Source of the DNA: an uncultured Oscillospiraceae bacterium
GTDB taxonomy: Bacteria > Bacillota > Clostridia > Oscillospirales > Oscillospiraceae
DNA: 38,885 nt
Direction of reading: 5' to 3'
NCBI GenBank assembly: GCA_944385535.1
Contig: CALWXR010000029.1
Coordinates: 1 to 38,885 of the forward strand
Shown here: positions 10,811-19,414 of the stretch, piece after piece
How positions within the stretch are numbered: position 1 is the stretch's first letter
Layout: the number at the start of each line of letters is the position of its first letter
The notes under the pieces: model-generated
Database searches by the model: none
The model's input: the letters and a program-made list of their open reading frames with translations, nothing else
What the model was told of the DNA's origin: nothing
Position numbers and translations under genes: made by a program

Positions 10811-11809
10811 TTACTTCAGGCTTTCCTCAACAGCAACCGCCACGGAGACAGTCATACCCACCATGGGGTTGTTGCCAGCGCCCAGGAAGCCCATCATTTC
10901 CACGTGGGCAGGGACGGAGGAGGAGCCGGCGAACTGGGCGTCGGAGTGCATACGGCCCATGGTGTCGGTCATGCCGTAGGAAGCGGGACCGGCGGCCATG
11001 TTGTCCGGATGCAGGGTACGGCCGGTGCCGCCGCCGGAAGCCACGGAGAAATACTTCTTGCCCTGCTCCACGCACTCCTTCTTGTAGGTGCCGGCCACAG
11101 GATGCTGGAAGCGGGTGGGGTTGGTGGAGTTGCCGGTGATGGACACGTCCACGCCTTCCTTGTGCATGATGGCAACGCCTTCCCGCACGTCGTCCGCGCC
11201 GTAGCAGCGGACAGCGGCCCGCTCGCCGTCGGAGTACTTCCACTCCTTGACCACGGTCAGCTCACCGGTGTAGTAGTCAAACTTGGTCTGCACATAGGTG
11301 AAGCCGTTGATCCGGGAGATGATCTGAGCGGCGTCCTTGCCCAGGCCGTTCAGGATGACCCGCAGGGGCTCCTTACGGGCCTTGTTGGCGGAACGGGCAA
11401 TGCCGATGGCGCCTTCGGCGGCGGCGAAGGACTCGTGGCCGGCCAGGAAGGCGAAGCACTTGGTCTCATCCCGCAGCAGCATGGCGCCCAGGTTGCCATG
11501 GCCCAGACCCACCTTCCGATCCTCGGCCACGGAGCCGGGGATGCAGAAAGCCTGCAGGCCGATGCCGATGGCCTCGGCGGCCTCAGCGGCGTTCTTCACG
11601 CCCTTCTTCAGAGCGATGGCGGCGCCCATGCAGTAAGCCCAGGCCACGTCCTCAAAACAGATGGGCTGAATGCCCTTGACGATCTCATAGGGGTCAAAAC
11701 CGGCAGCCTTACAAACTTCCCGGCACTCTTCCACAGAGTTCAGGCCGTACTGAGCCAGAACGCCGTTGATCTTGTCGATTTTTCTTTCGTAACCTTCAAA
11801 CAAAGCCAT
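10811..11809 (-). CDS. GGGtGRT protein
   Basis: A 332-residue protein of the family named for its motif, seen here as GGGTGRTLHPDNMAAG near residue 260, with a conserved N-terminus (MALFEGYERKIDKINGVLAQYG) and a glycine-rich end. Its biochemical role is not established. The family is repeatedly found beside a NifU-like Fe-S scaffold gene, and the same holds here: the scaffold gene lies 15 bp upstream in the same operon. A part in Fe-S cluster or sulfur metabolism is therefore inferred from association only. ATG at 11809 follows GAGGAGGA. Confidence 0.88.
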   Translation of the reverse strand: MALFEGYERKIDKINGVLAQYGLNSVEECREVCKAAGFDPYEIVKGIQPICFEDVAWAYCMGAAIALKKGVKNAAEAAEAIGIGLQAFCIPGSVAEDRKVGLGHGNLGAMLLRDETKCFAFLAGHESFAAAEGAIGIARSANKARKEPLRVILNGLGKDAAQIISRINGFTYVQTKFDYYTGELTVVKEWKYSDGERAAVRCYGADDVREGVAIMHKEGVDVSITGNSTNPTRFQHPVAGTYKKECVEQGKKYFSVASGGGTGRTLHPDNMAAGPASYGMTDTMGRMHSDAQFAGSSSVPAHVEMMGFLGAGNNPMVGMTVSVAVAVEESLK

Positions 11810-11824
11810 TGCAGCGTCCTCCTC

Positions 11825-12517
11825 TTATTCGTGACGGGGATCGATATACTTCGCAGCGCCCGCGAACCGGCCATAGGAGCCCTTGGCCTTTTCCAGAGCG
11901 GTGTTGGCATCGTCGCCCTTCTTGATGAAGTCCATCATCTTACCCAGGTTGATGAACTCGTAACCGATGATCAGGTTGTCCTCGTCCAGAGCGCAGCGGG
12001 TCACATAGCCCTCTGCCATTTCCAGGTAGCGGGGGCCCTTGGCCTTGGTGGCAAACATGGTGCCCACCTGGCTGCGCAGACCCTTGCCCAGATCCTCCAG
12101 AGAAGCGCCCACTGCCAGGCCGTCCTCAGAGAAGGCAGACTGGGTGCGGCCGTAGACGATCTGCAGGAACAGCTCCCGCATGGCGGTGTTGATGGCGTCG
12201 CACACCAGGTCGGTGTTCAGCGCCTCCAGGATGGTCTTGCCGATCAGAATCTCGGAAGCCATCGCGGCGGAGTGGGTCATGCCGGAACAGCCCAGGGTCT
12301 CTACCAGAGCCTCTTCAATGACGCCTTCCTTCACGTTCAGGGTCAGCTTGCAGCAGCCCTGCTGGGGAGCACACCAGCCGATGCCGTGGGTGAAACCACT
12401 GATATCGGAGATCTGCTTGGCCTGTACCCACTTACCCTCTTCGGGAATGGGCGCGGGGCCGTGATAGGCGCCCTTGGCCACGGAGCACATGTTCTGTACT
12501 TCTGCACTATAAATCAT
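11825..12517 (-). CDS. NifU/IscU-like iron-sulfur cluster scaffold protein
   Basis: A 230-residue protein resembling the NifU N-terminal scaffold family, on which Fe-S clusters are built before transfer. Visible signatures are GWCAPQQGCCKLTL and LGCSGMTHSAAMASEI, the latter typical of scaffold proteins in the Cys-containing loop before a helix. It is longer than IscU (~130 residues). The extra C-terminal part (EMAEGYVTRCALDEDNLIIG) is shared with the version paired with GGGtGRT proteins. The ATG at 12517 (MIYSAEVQ) has AAAGGAAA upstream; an ATG seven codons earlier would lie before that site. First gene of a two-gene operon with a strong promoter. Confidence 0.83.
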   Translation of the reverse strand: MIYSAEVQNMCSVAKGAYHGPAPIPEEGKWVQAKQISDISGFTHGIGWCAPQQGCCKLTLNVKEGVIEEALVETLGCSGMTHSAAMASEILIGKTILEALNTDLVCDAINTAMRELFLQIVYGRTQSAFSEDGLAVGASLEDLGKGLRSQVGTMFATKAKGPRYLEMAEGYVTRCALDEDNLIIGYEFINLGKMMDFIKKGDDANTALEKAKGSYGRFAGAAKYIDPRHE

Positions 12518-12606
12518 GGCAATTTTCCTTTCTTTCAAAAGACGTTTTTCGCCTTTGGACTGACATGTTGGATCTTTCCCGGCAAAGCCCGGAAATTTCC
12601 AAATAC

Positions 12607-12635
12607 ATTATACAATTTCAGCTGTCACTTGTCAA
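12607..12635 (-). promoter_or_regulatory. consensus promoter of the nifU-like/GGGtGRT operon
   Basis: On the minus strand TTGACA (12630-12635), a 17-bp spacer and TATAAT (12607-12612) match the consensus exactly. The ~85-nt leader holds an imperfect hairpin at 12577-12600 (TTTCC/GGAAA and GGC/GCC with one mismatch). Confidence 0.9.
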
Positions 12636-12677
12636 TTCCCGCAGGGGAAAATTCGATATAAAAATATCTGTAATCCT

Positions 12678-13328
12678 TTACCGGTGGAACCGCTCCACAA
12701 AAGCCCTTCTGTCCCCGGCTTTAAAGTAGGCGGAGCCCGCCACCAGCACATCCGCGCCGTTTTCCTTGCAGATTTCGCAGGTTATCCCGTCCACGCCTCC
12801 GTCCACCGCTAAAAGGCACTTAAGGCTTCTTTCATCCAGCATGGCCCGAAGCGTTTTCAGCTTGGGCATCATATCCGCCATGAATTTCTGACCGCCGAAG
12901 CCCGGCTCCACAGTCATCACCAGGATCATATCGCATTTGTCAAGATAGGGAATGGCCGCCTCCGCGGGGGTGCCGGGCTTCAGGGAAATGGCCGCCTTAC
13001 ACCCTAAGAAACGGATCTTATCCAGGCAGGCCAGGTTATTTTCCGGCTGATCCGCCTCGATGTGGATCGTCAGCCAGTCCGCTCCCGCCTTCACAAACTG
13101 CTCCACATACCGGATGGGCCGCTGGATCATCAGATGCACGTCCAGGGGCAGCCTGGTCACCGGCCGCAGAGCCTGCACCACGGGAATTCCGATGGAAATA
13201 TTGGGCACAAACAGACCGTCCATCACATCCACATGGACCCAATCCCCGCCGTTTTCCTCAATATTATGAATGTCCCGCTCCAGATTGGCAAAATCCGCGG
13301 CTAAAATAGAAGGGGCAATTTTCGCCAT
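12678..13328 (-). CDS. rpe: ribulose-phosphate 3-epimerase
   Basis: Interconverts ribulose 5-phosphate and xylulose 5-phosphate in the pentose phosphate pathway, which also supplies ribose for the PRPP used by PyrE. The 216-residue TIM barrel has the family blocks KIAPSILAADFANL, VHVDVMDGLFVPN, PLDVHLMI, MTVEPGFGGQKF and AVDGGV, including the metal-binding His/Asp positions. The ATG at 13328 is chosen because AAGGAG lies at a normal distance; ATG two codons earlier is too close to it. Monocistronic by context: the next minus-strand gene starts 160 bp downstream with its own promoter. Confidence 0.95.
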   Translation of the reverse strand: MAKIAPSILAADFANLERDIHNIEENGGDWVHVDVMDGLFVPNISIGIPVVQALRPVTRLPLDVHLMIQRPIRYVEQFVKAGADWLTIHIEADQPENNLACLDKIRFLGCKAAISLKPGTPAEAAIPYLDKCDMILVMTVEPGFGGQKFMADMMPKLKTLRAMLDERSLKCLLAVDGGVDGITCEICKENGADVLVAGSAYFKAGDRRAFVERFHR

Positions 13329-13402
13329 GCGCATTCTCTCCTTATTGAAATAAAAAAGCCGAGCCTTCCGCAAAAGGCCGCATTTGTTTTTCTTCCGACC
13401 AT

Positions 13403-13431
13403 AAAATACCACACTCCGGGGAAAAATGCAA
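13403..13431 (-). promoter_or_regulatory. putative rpe promoter
   Basis: Minus-strand TTGCAT (13426-13431), 17-bp spacer, TATTTT (13403-13408). The leader then contains GCCTT...AAGGC and a T-rich run before the ribosome site, possibly a weak hairpin. Confidence 0.6.
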
Positions 13432-13510
13432 CGGATAGTCACAGCCTTCCGCATATTTTCCGAAAAAGAAACCATACTACTTCCGAATCCAAATCAAAGG
13501 AGGTCTTTTT

Positions 13511-13675
13511 ATGAACTGCCATGCCAACAAGTGCATCGAATGTACGGTTCAGCAGTGCGCCTATCACTGCGAGAACGAGAATTACTGCTCTCTGGATCGG
13601 ATTCTGGTGGGCACCCACGAAATGAATCCCACCCAGGATCAGTGCACCGACTGCAAGTCCTTCCGCAAAAAGTGA
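13511..13675 (+). CDS. DUF1540 domain protein
   Basis: A 54-residue cysteine-rich protein starting MNCHANKCIECTVQQC and ending DQCTDCKSFRKK. Eight Cys residues (positions 3, 8, 11, 16, 20, 26, 45 and 48) fit a DUF1540-type small metal-binding fold, probably zinc. These proteins are common in spore formers and their function is unknown. ATG at 13511 follows AAAGGAGG. It stands alone, divergent from rpe and followed by its own terminator. Confidence 0.88.
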   Translation: MNCHANKCIECTVQQCAYHCENENYCSLDRILVGTHEMNPTQDQCTDCKSFRKK

Positions 13676-13692
13676 TCCCATTGGGGAATACC

Positions 13693-13730
13693 GGCTCCCT
13701 CTTTACCGGGGGAGCTGTATTCTTTCTTTC
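13693..13730 (+). terminator. terminator after the DUF1540 gene
   Basis: GCTCCC/GGGAGC stem with a 10-nt loop followed by the T-rich tail ATTCTTTCTTTC. Confidence 0.6.
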
Positions 13731-13759
13731 TTGACGAAACAGGAAAGAGAATGTAAAAT
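13731..13759 (+). promoter_or_regulatory. promoter of the HtrA-like protease
   Basis: TTGACG (13731-13736), 17-bp spacer, TAAAAT (13754-13759), directly after the preceding terminator tail. Leader of about 85 nt. Confidence 0.8.
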
Positions 13760-13847
13760 ATTTCTATCTGATTCTTGGTCAGTACATACTTTCTTCACAT
13801 GTAACGGTTATGATCGAACATGATAAAGAAAAAAGGAGGCAGTCAGA

Positions 13848-15332
<1,485 letters not shown>

Positions 15333-15341
15333 GTCTGTTCT

Positions 15342-15383
15342 CCTCCGCCGGGGCCGTCCCCGGAGGAGGTTCCCGGATTTTTT
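15342..15383 (+). terminator. terminator between the protease gene and spo0A
   Basis: CCTCC-g-CCGGGG (15342-15353) pairs with CCCCGG-a-GGAGG (15358-15369). Six T follow at 15378-15383, a little far from the stem. Confidence 0.6.
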
Positions 15384-15387
15384 CCAT

Positions 15388-15415
15388 TGTCGAAAATTGA
15401 CGATTCGCAGCGAAT
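15388..15415 (+). promoter_or_regulatory. 0A box and dyad upstream of spo0A
   Basis: TGTCGAA at 15388-15394 is an exact match to the Spo0A-binding box. It is followed by the dyad ATTCGC-A-GCGAAT (15403-15415), which abuts the -35 hexamer. Autoregulation by Spo0A~P is known in Bacillus; here it is inferred from the box. Confidence 0.6.
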
Positions 15416-15443
15416 TGAAAAACACCGCCATCTATGATATGCT
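15415..15443 (+). promoter_or_regulatory. spo0A promoter
   Basis: TTGAAA (15415-15420), 17-bp spacer, TATGCT (15438-15443), about 27 bp before the start codon. It reads as a sigma-A-type promoter. Confidence 0.7.
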
Positions 15444-15469
15444 ATTTTTGCAGAAAGGTGGGGGAGTAT

Positions 15470-16204
15470 ATGAGTGCACCAAAATTGCTGATCGCGGACA
15501 GCAATGATGATTTTCGGCTTGCGCTGGCGGAAGCCCTTCAGGAGCACTACCATGTCCATTGCTGCCAAAACGGCAAAAACGCTTTGGAACTTCTTCACAC
15601 CTATCGCCCCGATGTTCTGGTGCTGGATCTCATGCTCCCGGAACTGGACGGGATCAGTCTGCTGCAAGCGGCGGCGGACAGCGGGATCCGCCCAAAAGTA
15701 CTTGCCACCTCCCGTTTTGTGAACGACTACGTGCTGGAAATGACCAAGCACCTGGGTGTGAACTACTTAATGATGAAGCCCTGCGATGTCCAGTCCACCG
15801 TCAACCGCATCCAGGATCTGAACCGCCATCCCTGCCATTCTCCGGCTGCGTCCGACCCCAAGGTCTACGCTTCCAATCTTCTGCTTTCCCTGGGGATTCC
15901 CACCAAGCTTCGGGGATATGAATATCTGCGTCAGGCGGTTGTGCTTATGGCCCAGGATCCGGAGCAGTCCATCACCAAGGAGCTGTACCCCGCTGTGGGC
16001 CAGCTTTGCCACTGCAAAGCCGGCCATGTGGAGCGTTCCATTCGCAACGCCATTGACGCTGCCTGGCACCGCCGGGATGATCGGGTGTGGATGCAATACT
16101 TCTCTCCCGGGCCGGACGGAACCATTCCCCGGCCCACCAACGCGGCGCTGATCTCCCGGCTGGCCGACAATCTGCTGCTGAATCAGGAAGGGACTCTGGT
16201 GTGA
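15470..16204 (+). CDS. spo0A: sporulation response regulator Spo0A
   Basis: Master switch of sporulation: a phosphorylated response regulator that activates or represses stage 0-II genes. The receiver domain (1-~120) has D10, the phospho-acceptor D53 in LVLDLMLPELDG, T80 in LATS and K103 in MMKP. The C-terminal effector domain (~135-244) has the Spo0A-specific blocks LGIPTKLRGYEYLRQAV, SITKELYPAV and GHVERSIRNAIDAAW (recognition region), and PTNAALISRLAD. Length is 244 residues against 267 in Bacillus. The second acidic-pocket residue, usually Asp/Asn, is Ser11. ATG at 15470 has GGTGGGGGA upstream; an ATG 12 codons earlier overlaps the -10 region. Confidence 0.93.
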   Translation: MSAPKLLIADSNDDFRLALAEALQEHYHVHCCQNGKNALELLHTYRPDVLVLDLMLPELDGISLLQAAADSGIRPKVLATSRFVNDYVLEMTKHLGVNYLMMKPCDVQSTVNRIQDLNRHPCHSPAASDPKVYASNLLLSLGIPTKLRGYEYLRQAVVLMAQDPEQSITKELYPAVGQLCHCKAGHVERSIRNAIDAAWHRRDDRVWMQYFSPGPDGTIPRPTNAALISRLADNLLLNQEGTLV

Positions 16205-16233
16205 TCTTTTCGCCAGATCTCCTTCCTTTTCTC

Positions 16234-16669
16234 TTTTCCGGAATATGCTTATCGACTTGGCTCAGCAAAGGCTCTGCCAGCGCCGGTAAGAGAAAATGCT
16301 CGTTGGTTCCTCCGGGCTTACCTGAAAAATGGCGAGCTTAAGGCTGGGCAGTGATTCGGATGCTGTGTACCGATTCGGGCACCGTACCCATTCAGCGGCG
16401 AAAGGGTATACCGGCACTTACCAAGTGCGCGCCGGGAGAGGTCCGGGGAGGGCGGCTCTGGCGCGGGAGCTGGCCAGCGTTCAGCGCCTCCCCGGTCGGC
16501 TTCTTTGCTTCCTTTCTTGCCGAGACAAGAAAGGAAGGCCCCCGGCAGGGTAGGGGAGCACTCGGACATGGGATGCGACAAATCTTTCCCGCATTTGCAT
16601 TATACTTTCTGACAAAAAAATTGGTTTCTTGCGGAAGCTGAGTTAACCAGATAAGCATATTCCGGAAAA
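16234..16669. mobile_element. 436-bp MITE-like element with IS1595-type ends
   Basis: Terminal inverted repeats of 33 bp (16234-16266 and 16637-16669) agree at 28 positions; the outer 20 bases, from GATAAGCATATTCCGGAAAA outward, are identical. No credible gene lies inside. The interior holds a 12-bp perfect hairpin (16508-16519 with 16526-16537). The right end (GCTGAGTTAACCAGATAAGCAT) closely resembles the right end of the IS1595 copy at 930-950 (GCTGAGTTAATACGATAAGCAT), which suggests mobilisation by a related transposase. No target duplication is visible. It fills most of the gap between spo0A and the LCP gene. Confidence 0.75.
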
Positions 16670-16792
16670 ATAGTTCCTCCCCAAACATATTTTTCTCAAA
16701 TCCGCAAATTCTATCATAAACAACGGAAAGCCCGGATAAGCAGAACTCCCTTCCGGGCAGCATAAGAATCCCCAACCACTTTGGAGGCTGTT

Positions 16793-17788
16793 ATGAAAAA
16801 GCAAGCTTCATCCCGCAGACGCGGGAAGCTCATCGCCCTGGCCCTGGTGCTGGGTCTGATCCTTGTCGGGCTGTTGGCGTTCACCTTGTATGTACAGCAC
16901 CTGGCCGGGAACATAAACTATGTGGATCCCAGCACCATTCCCTCCTTCTCCCTGGAAAGCGTGGAGGAGTTTTTCTCCTCCCTGACCTCGGACAAGGACT
17001 CCTCCCAAAGCCCGGAGGAAGATACCACGGCAAAGGGAGGCACGGTAAATATCCTGCTCATCGGCCAGGATGCTTTGGAAGGAGAATCCCGGGCCAGATC
17101 GGATTCCATGATCCTGTGCACCTTCCACAGTAAGGAAAAGAAACTGACCCTGACCTCCTTCCTTCGGGATACCTATGTTTCCATTCCCGGGCATGGAAAA
17201 AACCGGCTGAACGCCGCCTATGCCTACGGCGGTATGTCCCTGCTGAATGAGACTCTGGAAAGCAATTTTGCCGTCCAGATAGATGGGAATGTGGAGGTGG
17301 ATTTCACCCAGTTCTCCAAAATCGTGGATCTGTTAGGCGGTGTGGAGCTGGAGCTTCGGCAAGACGAAGCCGACTGGCTCAACCAGGAAACCGGCGGCGA
17401 CTTGACCGAAGGGCTCCAGCTGCTCAATGGAGAGCAGGCCCTGGCCTACGCCCGCATCCGCAAGCTGGACGCGGACGGAGACTTCGGCCGCACCAACCGC
17501 CAGCGAAAGATCATCACCGCCCTGCTCCAGCGGTGGAAGGACGCCAGTTTTCTAACCACCTTCTCTCTTCTGGAGCAGATTCTTCCCATGATTACCACCG
17601 ATATGTCCGGCATAGAGATCCTGGGCTACGCCGTTACCCTATTCCCCATGCTCTCTGACATGGAGGTGACCAGCCAGCACATCCCCGCCGACGGCACCTA
17701 TTCCAACCAAAACATCGACGGCATGTCGGTGCTGGTGCCGGATCTGGAAGAGAACCGGCAGCTGCTGCGGCAGATCCTGGAGCCGTAA
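16793..17788 (+). CDS. LytR-CpsA-Psr (LCP) family protein
   Basis: Family members transfer polyprenyl-linked anionic polymers (teichoic acids, capsule) to peptidoglycan outside the cell. The 331-residue protein has a short basic N-terminus and one membrane segment (about 12-34). A Ser/Glu-rich linker and the LCP domain from about residue 84 follow. Conserved positions are visible in NILLIGQDALEGESRARSDSM (D93, R102, D104), SFLRDTYVSIPGHGKNRLN (R125, D126), ALAYARIRK and FGRTNRQRKII. ATG at 16793 follows TTGGAGG; an upstream TTG would include that site. A long hairpin terminator follows. Confidence 0.93.
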   Translation: MKKQASSRRRGKLIALALVLGLILVGLLAFTLYVQHLAGNINYVDPSTIPSFSLESVEEFFSSLTSDKDSSQSPEEDTTAKGGTVNILLIGQDALEGESRARSDSMILCTFHSKEKKLTLTSFLRDTYVSIPGHGKNRLNAAYAYGGMSLLNETLESNFAVQIDGNVEVDFTQFSKIVDLLGGVELELRQDEADWLNQETGGDLTEGLQLLNGEQALAYARIRKLDADGDFGRTNRQRKIITALLQRWKDASFLTTFSLLEQILPMITTDMSGIEILGYAVTLFPMLSDMEVTSQHIPADGTYSNQNIDGMSVLVPDLEENRQLLRQILEP

Positions 17789-17885
17789 TAATTCCTATCA
17801 TTTTACGCGCGTGCCATACAACCCTCCCTTCTCCCCCCGGGAGGGCCAAGATCTTCCGACCGTGCTCGAAGTGACATGCCTTTCA

Positions 17886-17926
17886 GGCGCTGCCTCAAAA
17901 CCAACCGTTTTGAGGCAGCGCCTTTT
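17886..17926 (+). terminator. strong terminator after the LCP gene
   Basis: Perfect 16-bp stem (17886-17901 with 17907-17922), 5-nt loop, then TTTTCTGTT. The rest of the 17789-18053 gap holds a short C-rich/G-rich hairpin near 17821-17846 and AT-rich sequence. Confidence 0.9.
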
Positions 17927-18041
17927 CTGTTGCTCAAAGGGTATTGGAAAAAATTTCCTATGATTATTCAGATAAATATTAAGAGATTGCCAATCGTAGC
18001 CCAGCATCCCCGGAAAAATTCAGAAATTTTTTTCTAATTTC

Positions 18042-18082
18042 CAGATATCTGAATTGACAAAAACTGTAAATGGGGATATAAT
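18042..18082 (+). promoter_or_regulatory. promoter and possible operator of the BlaI-type gene
   Basis: TTGACA (18054-18059), 17-bp spacer and TATAAT (18077-18082) are a perfect consensus. The palindrome CAGATATCTG (18042-18051) lies directly upstream. ACA-AAAAC-TGT overlaps the -35 edge; BlaI/MecI operators have a TACA/TGTA core, so autorepression is possible. Confidence 0.85.
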
Positions 18083-18113
18083 GTATTCGATTGAGTATCC
18101 AGGAGGTGTGCAG

Positions 18114-18497
18114 ATGGAACTTACAAAAAGTGAAATGGAAATCATGGACGTCCTTTGGGAAACAGACCAGCCCTTGTCCCGGGCGGATTTGCTGGCCAAA
18201 TCCACGGAAAAAACCTGGAAGGACAGTTCTGTACATATTTTGCTGAACGGTCTGCTTGAAAAGGGTGTTATCCAGGAGGTAGGCCTGGTAAAGCGGAGCA
18301 AGACCTACAGCCGCGTGTTTTCTCCCACCATGACCCGGGAAGAATACTTCGCCGCCACTATTTTCTCTCATCGGCACAAGCCCGATCTGGTGAAACTGGT
18401 CGCCGCTCTGCTTCAGCGGGAGGACATCTCCGAGGATGATCTTGCTAAGATCTGCGCGCTGGTGCAGCAGCGCACCATTGCCAATTCCAATTCCTAA
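18114..18497 (+). CDS. BlaI/MecI/CopY family transcriptional repressor
   Basis: A 127-residue winged-helix repressor. It starts MELTKSEMEIMDVLW and continues with TWKDSSVHILLNGLLEKGVI and KRSKTYSRVFSPTMTREEYF, the usual BlaI/MecI pattern, with a C-terminal dimerisation helix region. In the classic systems the partner BlaR1/MecR1 membrane sensor-protease inactivates the repressor. No such gene is adjacent: both neighbours are cell-wall genes (LCP upstream; GlmM and a beta-helix protein downstream, under another promoter). ATG at 18114 has CAGGAGG upstream. The regulated genes cannot be named. Confidence 0.9.
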   Translation: MELTKSEMEIMDVLWETDQPLSRADLLAKSTEKTWKDSSVHILLNGLLEKGVIQEVGLVKRSKTYSRVFSPTMTREEYFAATIFSHRHKPDLVKLVAALLQREDISEDDLAKICALVQQRTIANSNS

Positions 18498-18509
18498 ATT
18501 TCATTTTTA

Positions 18510-18539
18510 CCGGAGCCGGAAAGCGGCTCCGGTTTTTTT
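18510..18539 (+). terminator. terminator after the BlaI-type gene
   Basis: CCGGAGCCG / CGGCTCCGG stem with GAAAG loop and seven T. Confidence 0.92.
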
Positions 18540-18637
18540 GTCCCTTTCTTTTCGGTCATATGTTCCGAAGCAGGCAGGCGAATCATATAATTTTATACAT
18601 AAAAAGTCGATTTATGCAAAAATTTTCCCGAATCCAA

Positions 18638-18666
18638 TTGACAAAGCCGCCTCCCGGGTGTATAGT
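18638..18666 (+). promoter_or_regulatory. promoter of the beta-helix protein/glmM pair
   Basis: TTGACA (18638-18643), 17-bp spacer, TATAGT (18661-18666). Confidence 0.85.
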
Positions 18667-18710
18667 AGGAGAGCAGTCCCGGCTGATAGGAAGCCGAAGG
18701 GAGGAATTTT

Positions 18711-19367
18711 ATGTTCACTGTTCATGACCTGTACGATCTGTCCCACTCTCTCGCCGGAGCCTACCTTTCCGGTTTTACCAATCCCTGGGAAGCCCTAAGC
18801 GGGATTAAAAGCCTGATCCTCTCCCTGGGGGAAGGATTGGGGGAGGATTACATCCAGCTAGAGCCCGCCGTATGGGTTCATAAAACCGCGAAAATCGCCC
18901 CCACCGCCTATTTGGGCGCCCCCTGCATCATCGGGGCCGATACCGAGGTAAGGCACTGCGCCTTTATCCGGGGCTCCGCCCTGGTTGGGAAAAGCTGCGT
19001 GGTGGGCAATTCTGTGGAGCTGAAAAACGTGATCCTGTTTGATAATGTCCAGGTTCCCCACTATAACTATGTGGGCGACAGCATCCTGGGCTACATGTCC
19101 CACATGGGCGCGGGCAGCCTGACCTCCAACGTCAAGTCCGACAAGACCCTGGTGGTGGTAAAAGACGGCGAAGAGCGGCTGGAAACCGGCCTGAAGAAAT
19201 TCGGCGCCATGGTGGCGGACTACGTGGAAGTGGGCTGCAACAGCGTGCTGAACCCGGGCACCGTCATCGGCCGCCATACCAACATCTACCCCACCAGCTG
19301 CGTCCGGGGCACAGTACCGGCGAACAGCATCTGGAAAACCGGCGGCGTGGTTGTGGCGAAATACTAA
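18711..19367 (+). CDS. left-handed beta-helix protein, GlmU C-terminal-like
   Basis: A 218-residue protein with hexapeptide repeats over about 50-200 (VWVHKTAKIAPTAYLGAPC, IIGADTEVRHCAFIRG, CVVGNSVELKNVILFD, VEVGCNSVLNPGTVIG). These form a left-handed beta-helix. The segment HYNYVGDSILGYMSHMGAGS resembles the acetyl-CoA/acceptor region of GlmU. It lacks the N-terminal nucleotidyltransferase domain of GlmU. It lies 47 bp before glmM and shares its promoter, so an acetyltransferase or sugar-nucleotide role in making UDP-GlcNAc is likely but inferred. Such proteins are often labelled UDP-GlcNAc pyrophosphorylase, which this domain content does not support. ATG at 18711 follows GGGAGGA. Confidence 0.8.
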   Translation: MFTVHDLYDLSHSLAGAYLSGFTNPWEALSGIKSLILSLGEGLGEDYIQLEPAVWVHKTAKIAPTAYLGAPCIIGADTEVRHCAFIRGSALVGKSCVVGNSVELKNVILFDNVQVPHYNYVGDSILGYMSHMGAGSLTSNVKSDKTLVVVKDGEERLETGLKKFGAMVADYVEVGCNSVLNPGTVIGRHTNIYPTSCVRGTVPANSIWKTGGVVVAKY

Positions 19368-19414
19368 AGGCAGACCCTTGTCTTGATCTTGAAATTGTAA
19401 AGGAGCATTTTTCC

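Noticed and set aside
10751-12661. 636-codon open frame on the plus strand across the GGGtGRT and NifU-like genes
   Set aside because: It is the antisense shadow of two well-recognised genes in GC-rich sequence, with low-complexity composition and no ribosome site.
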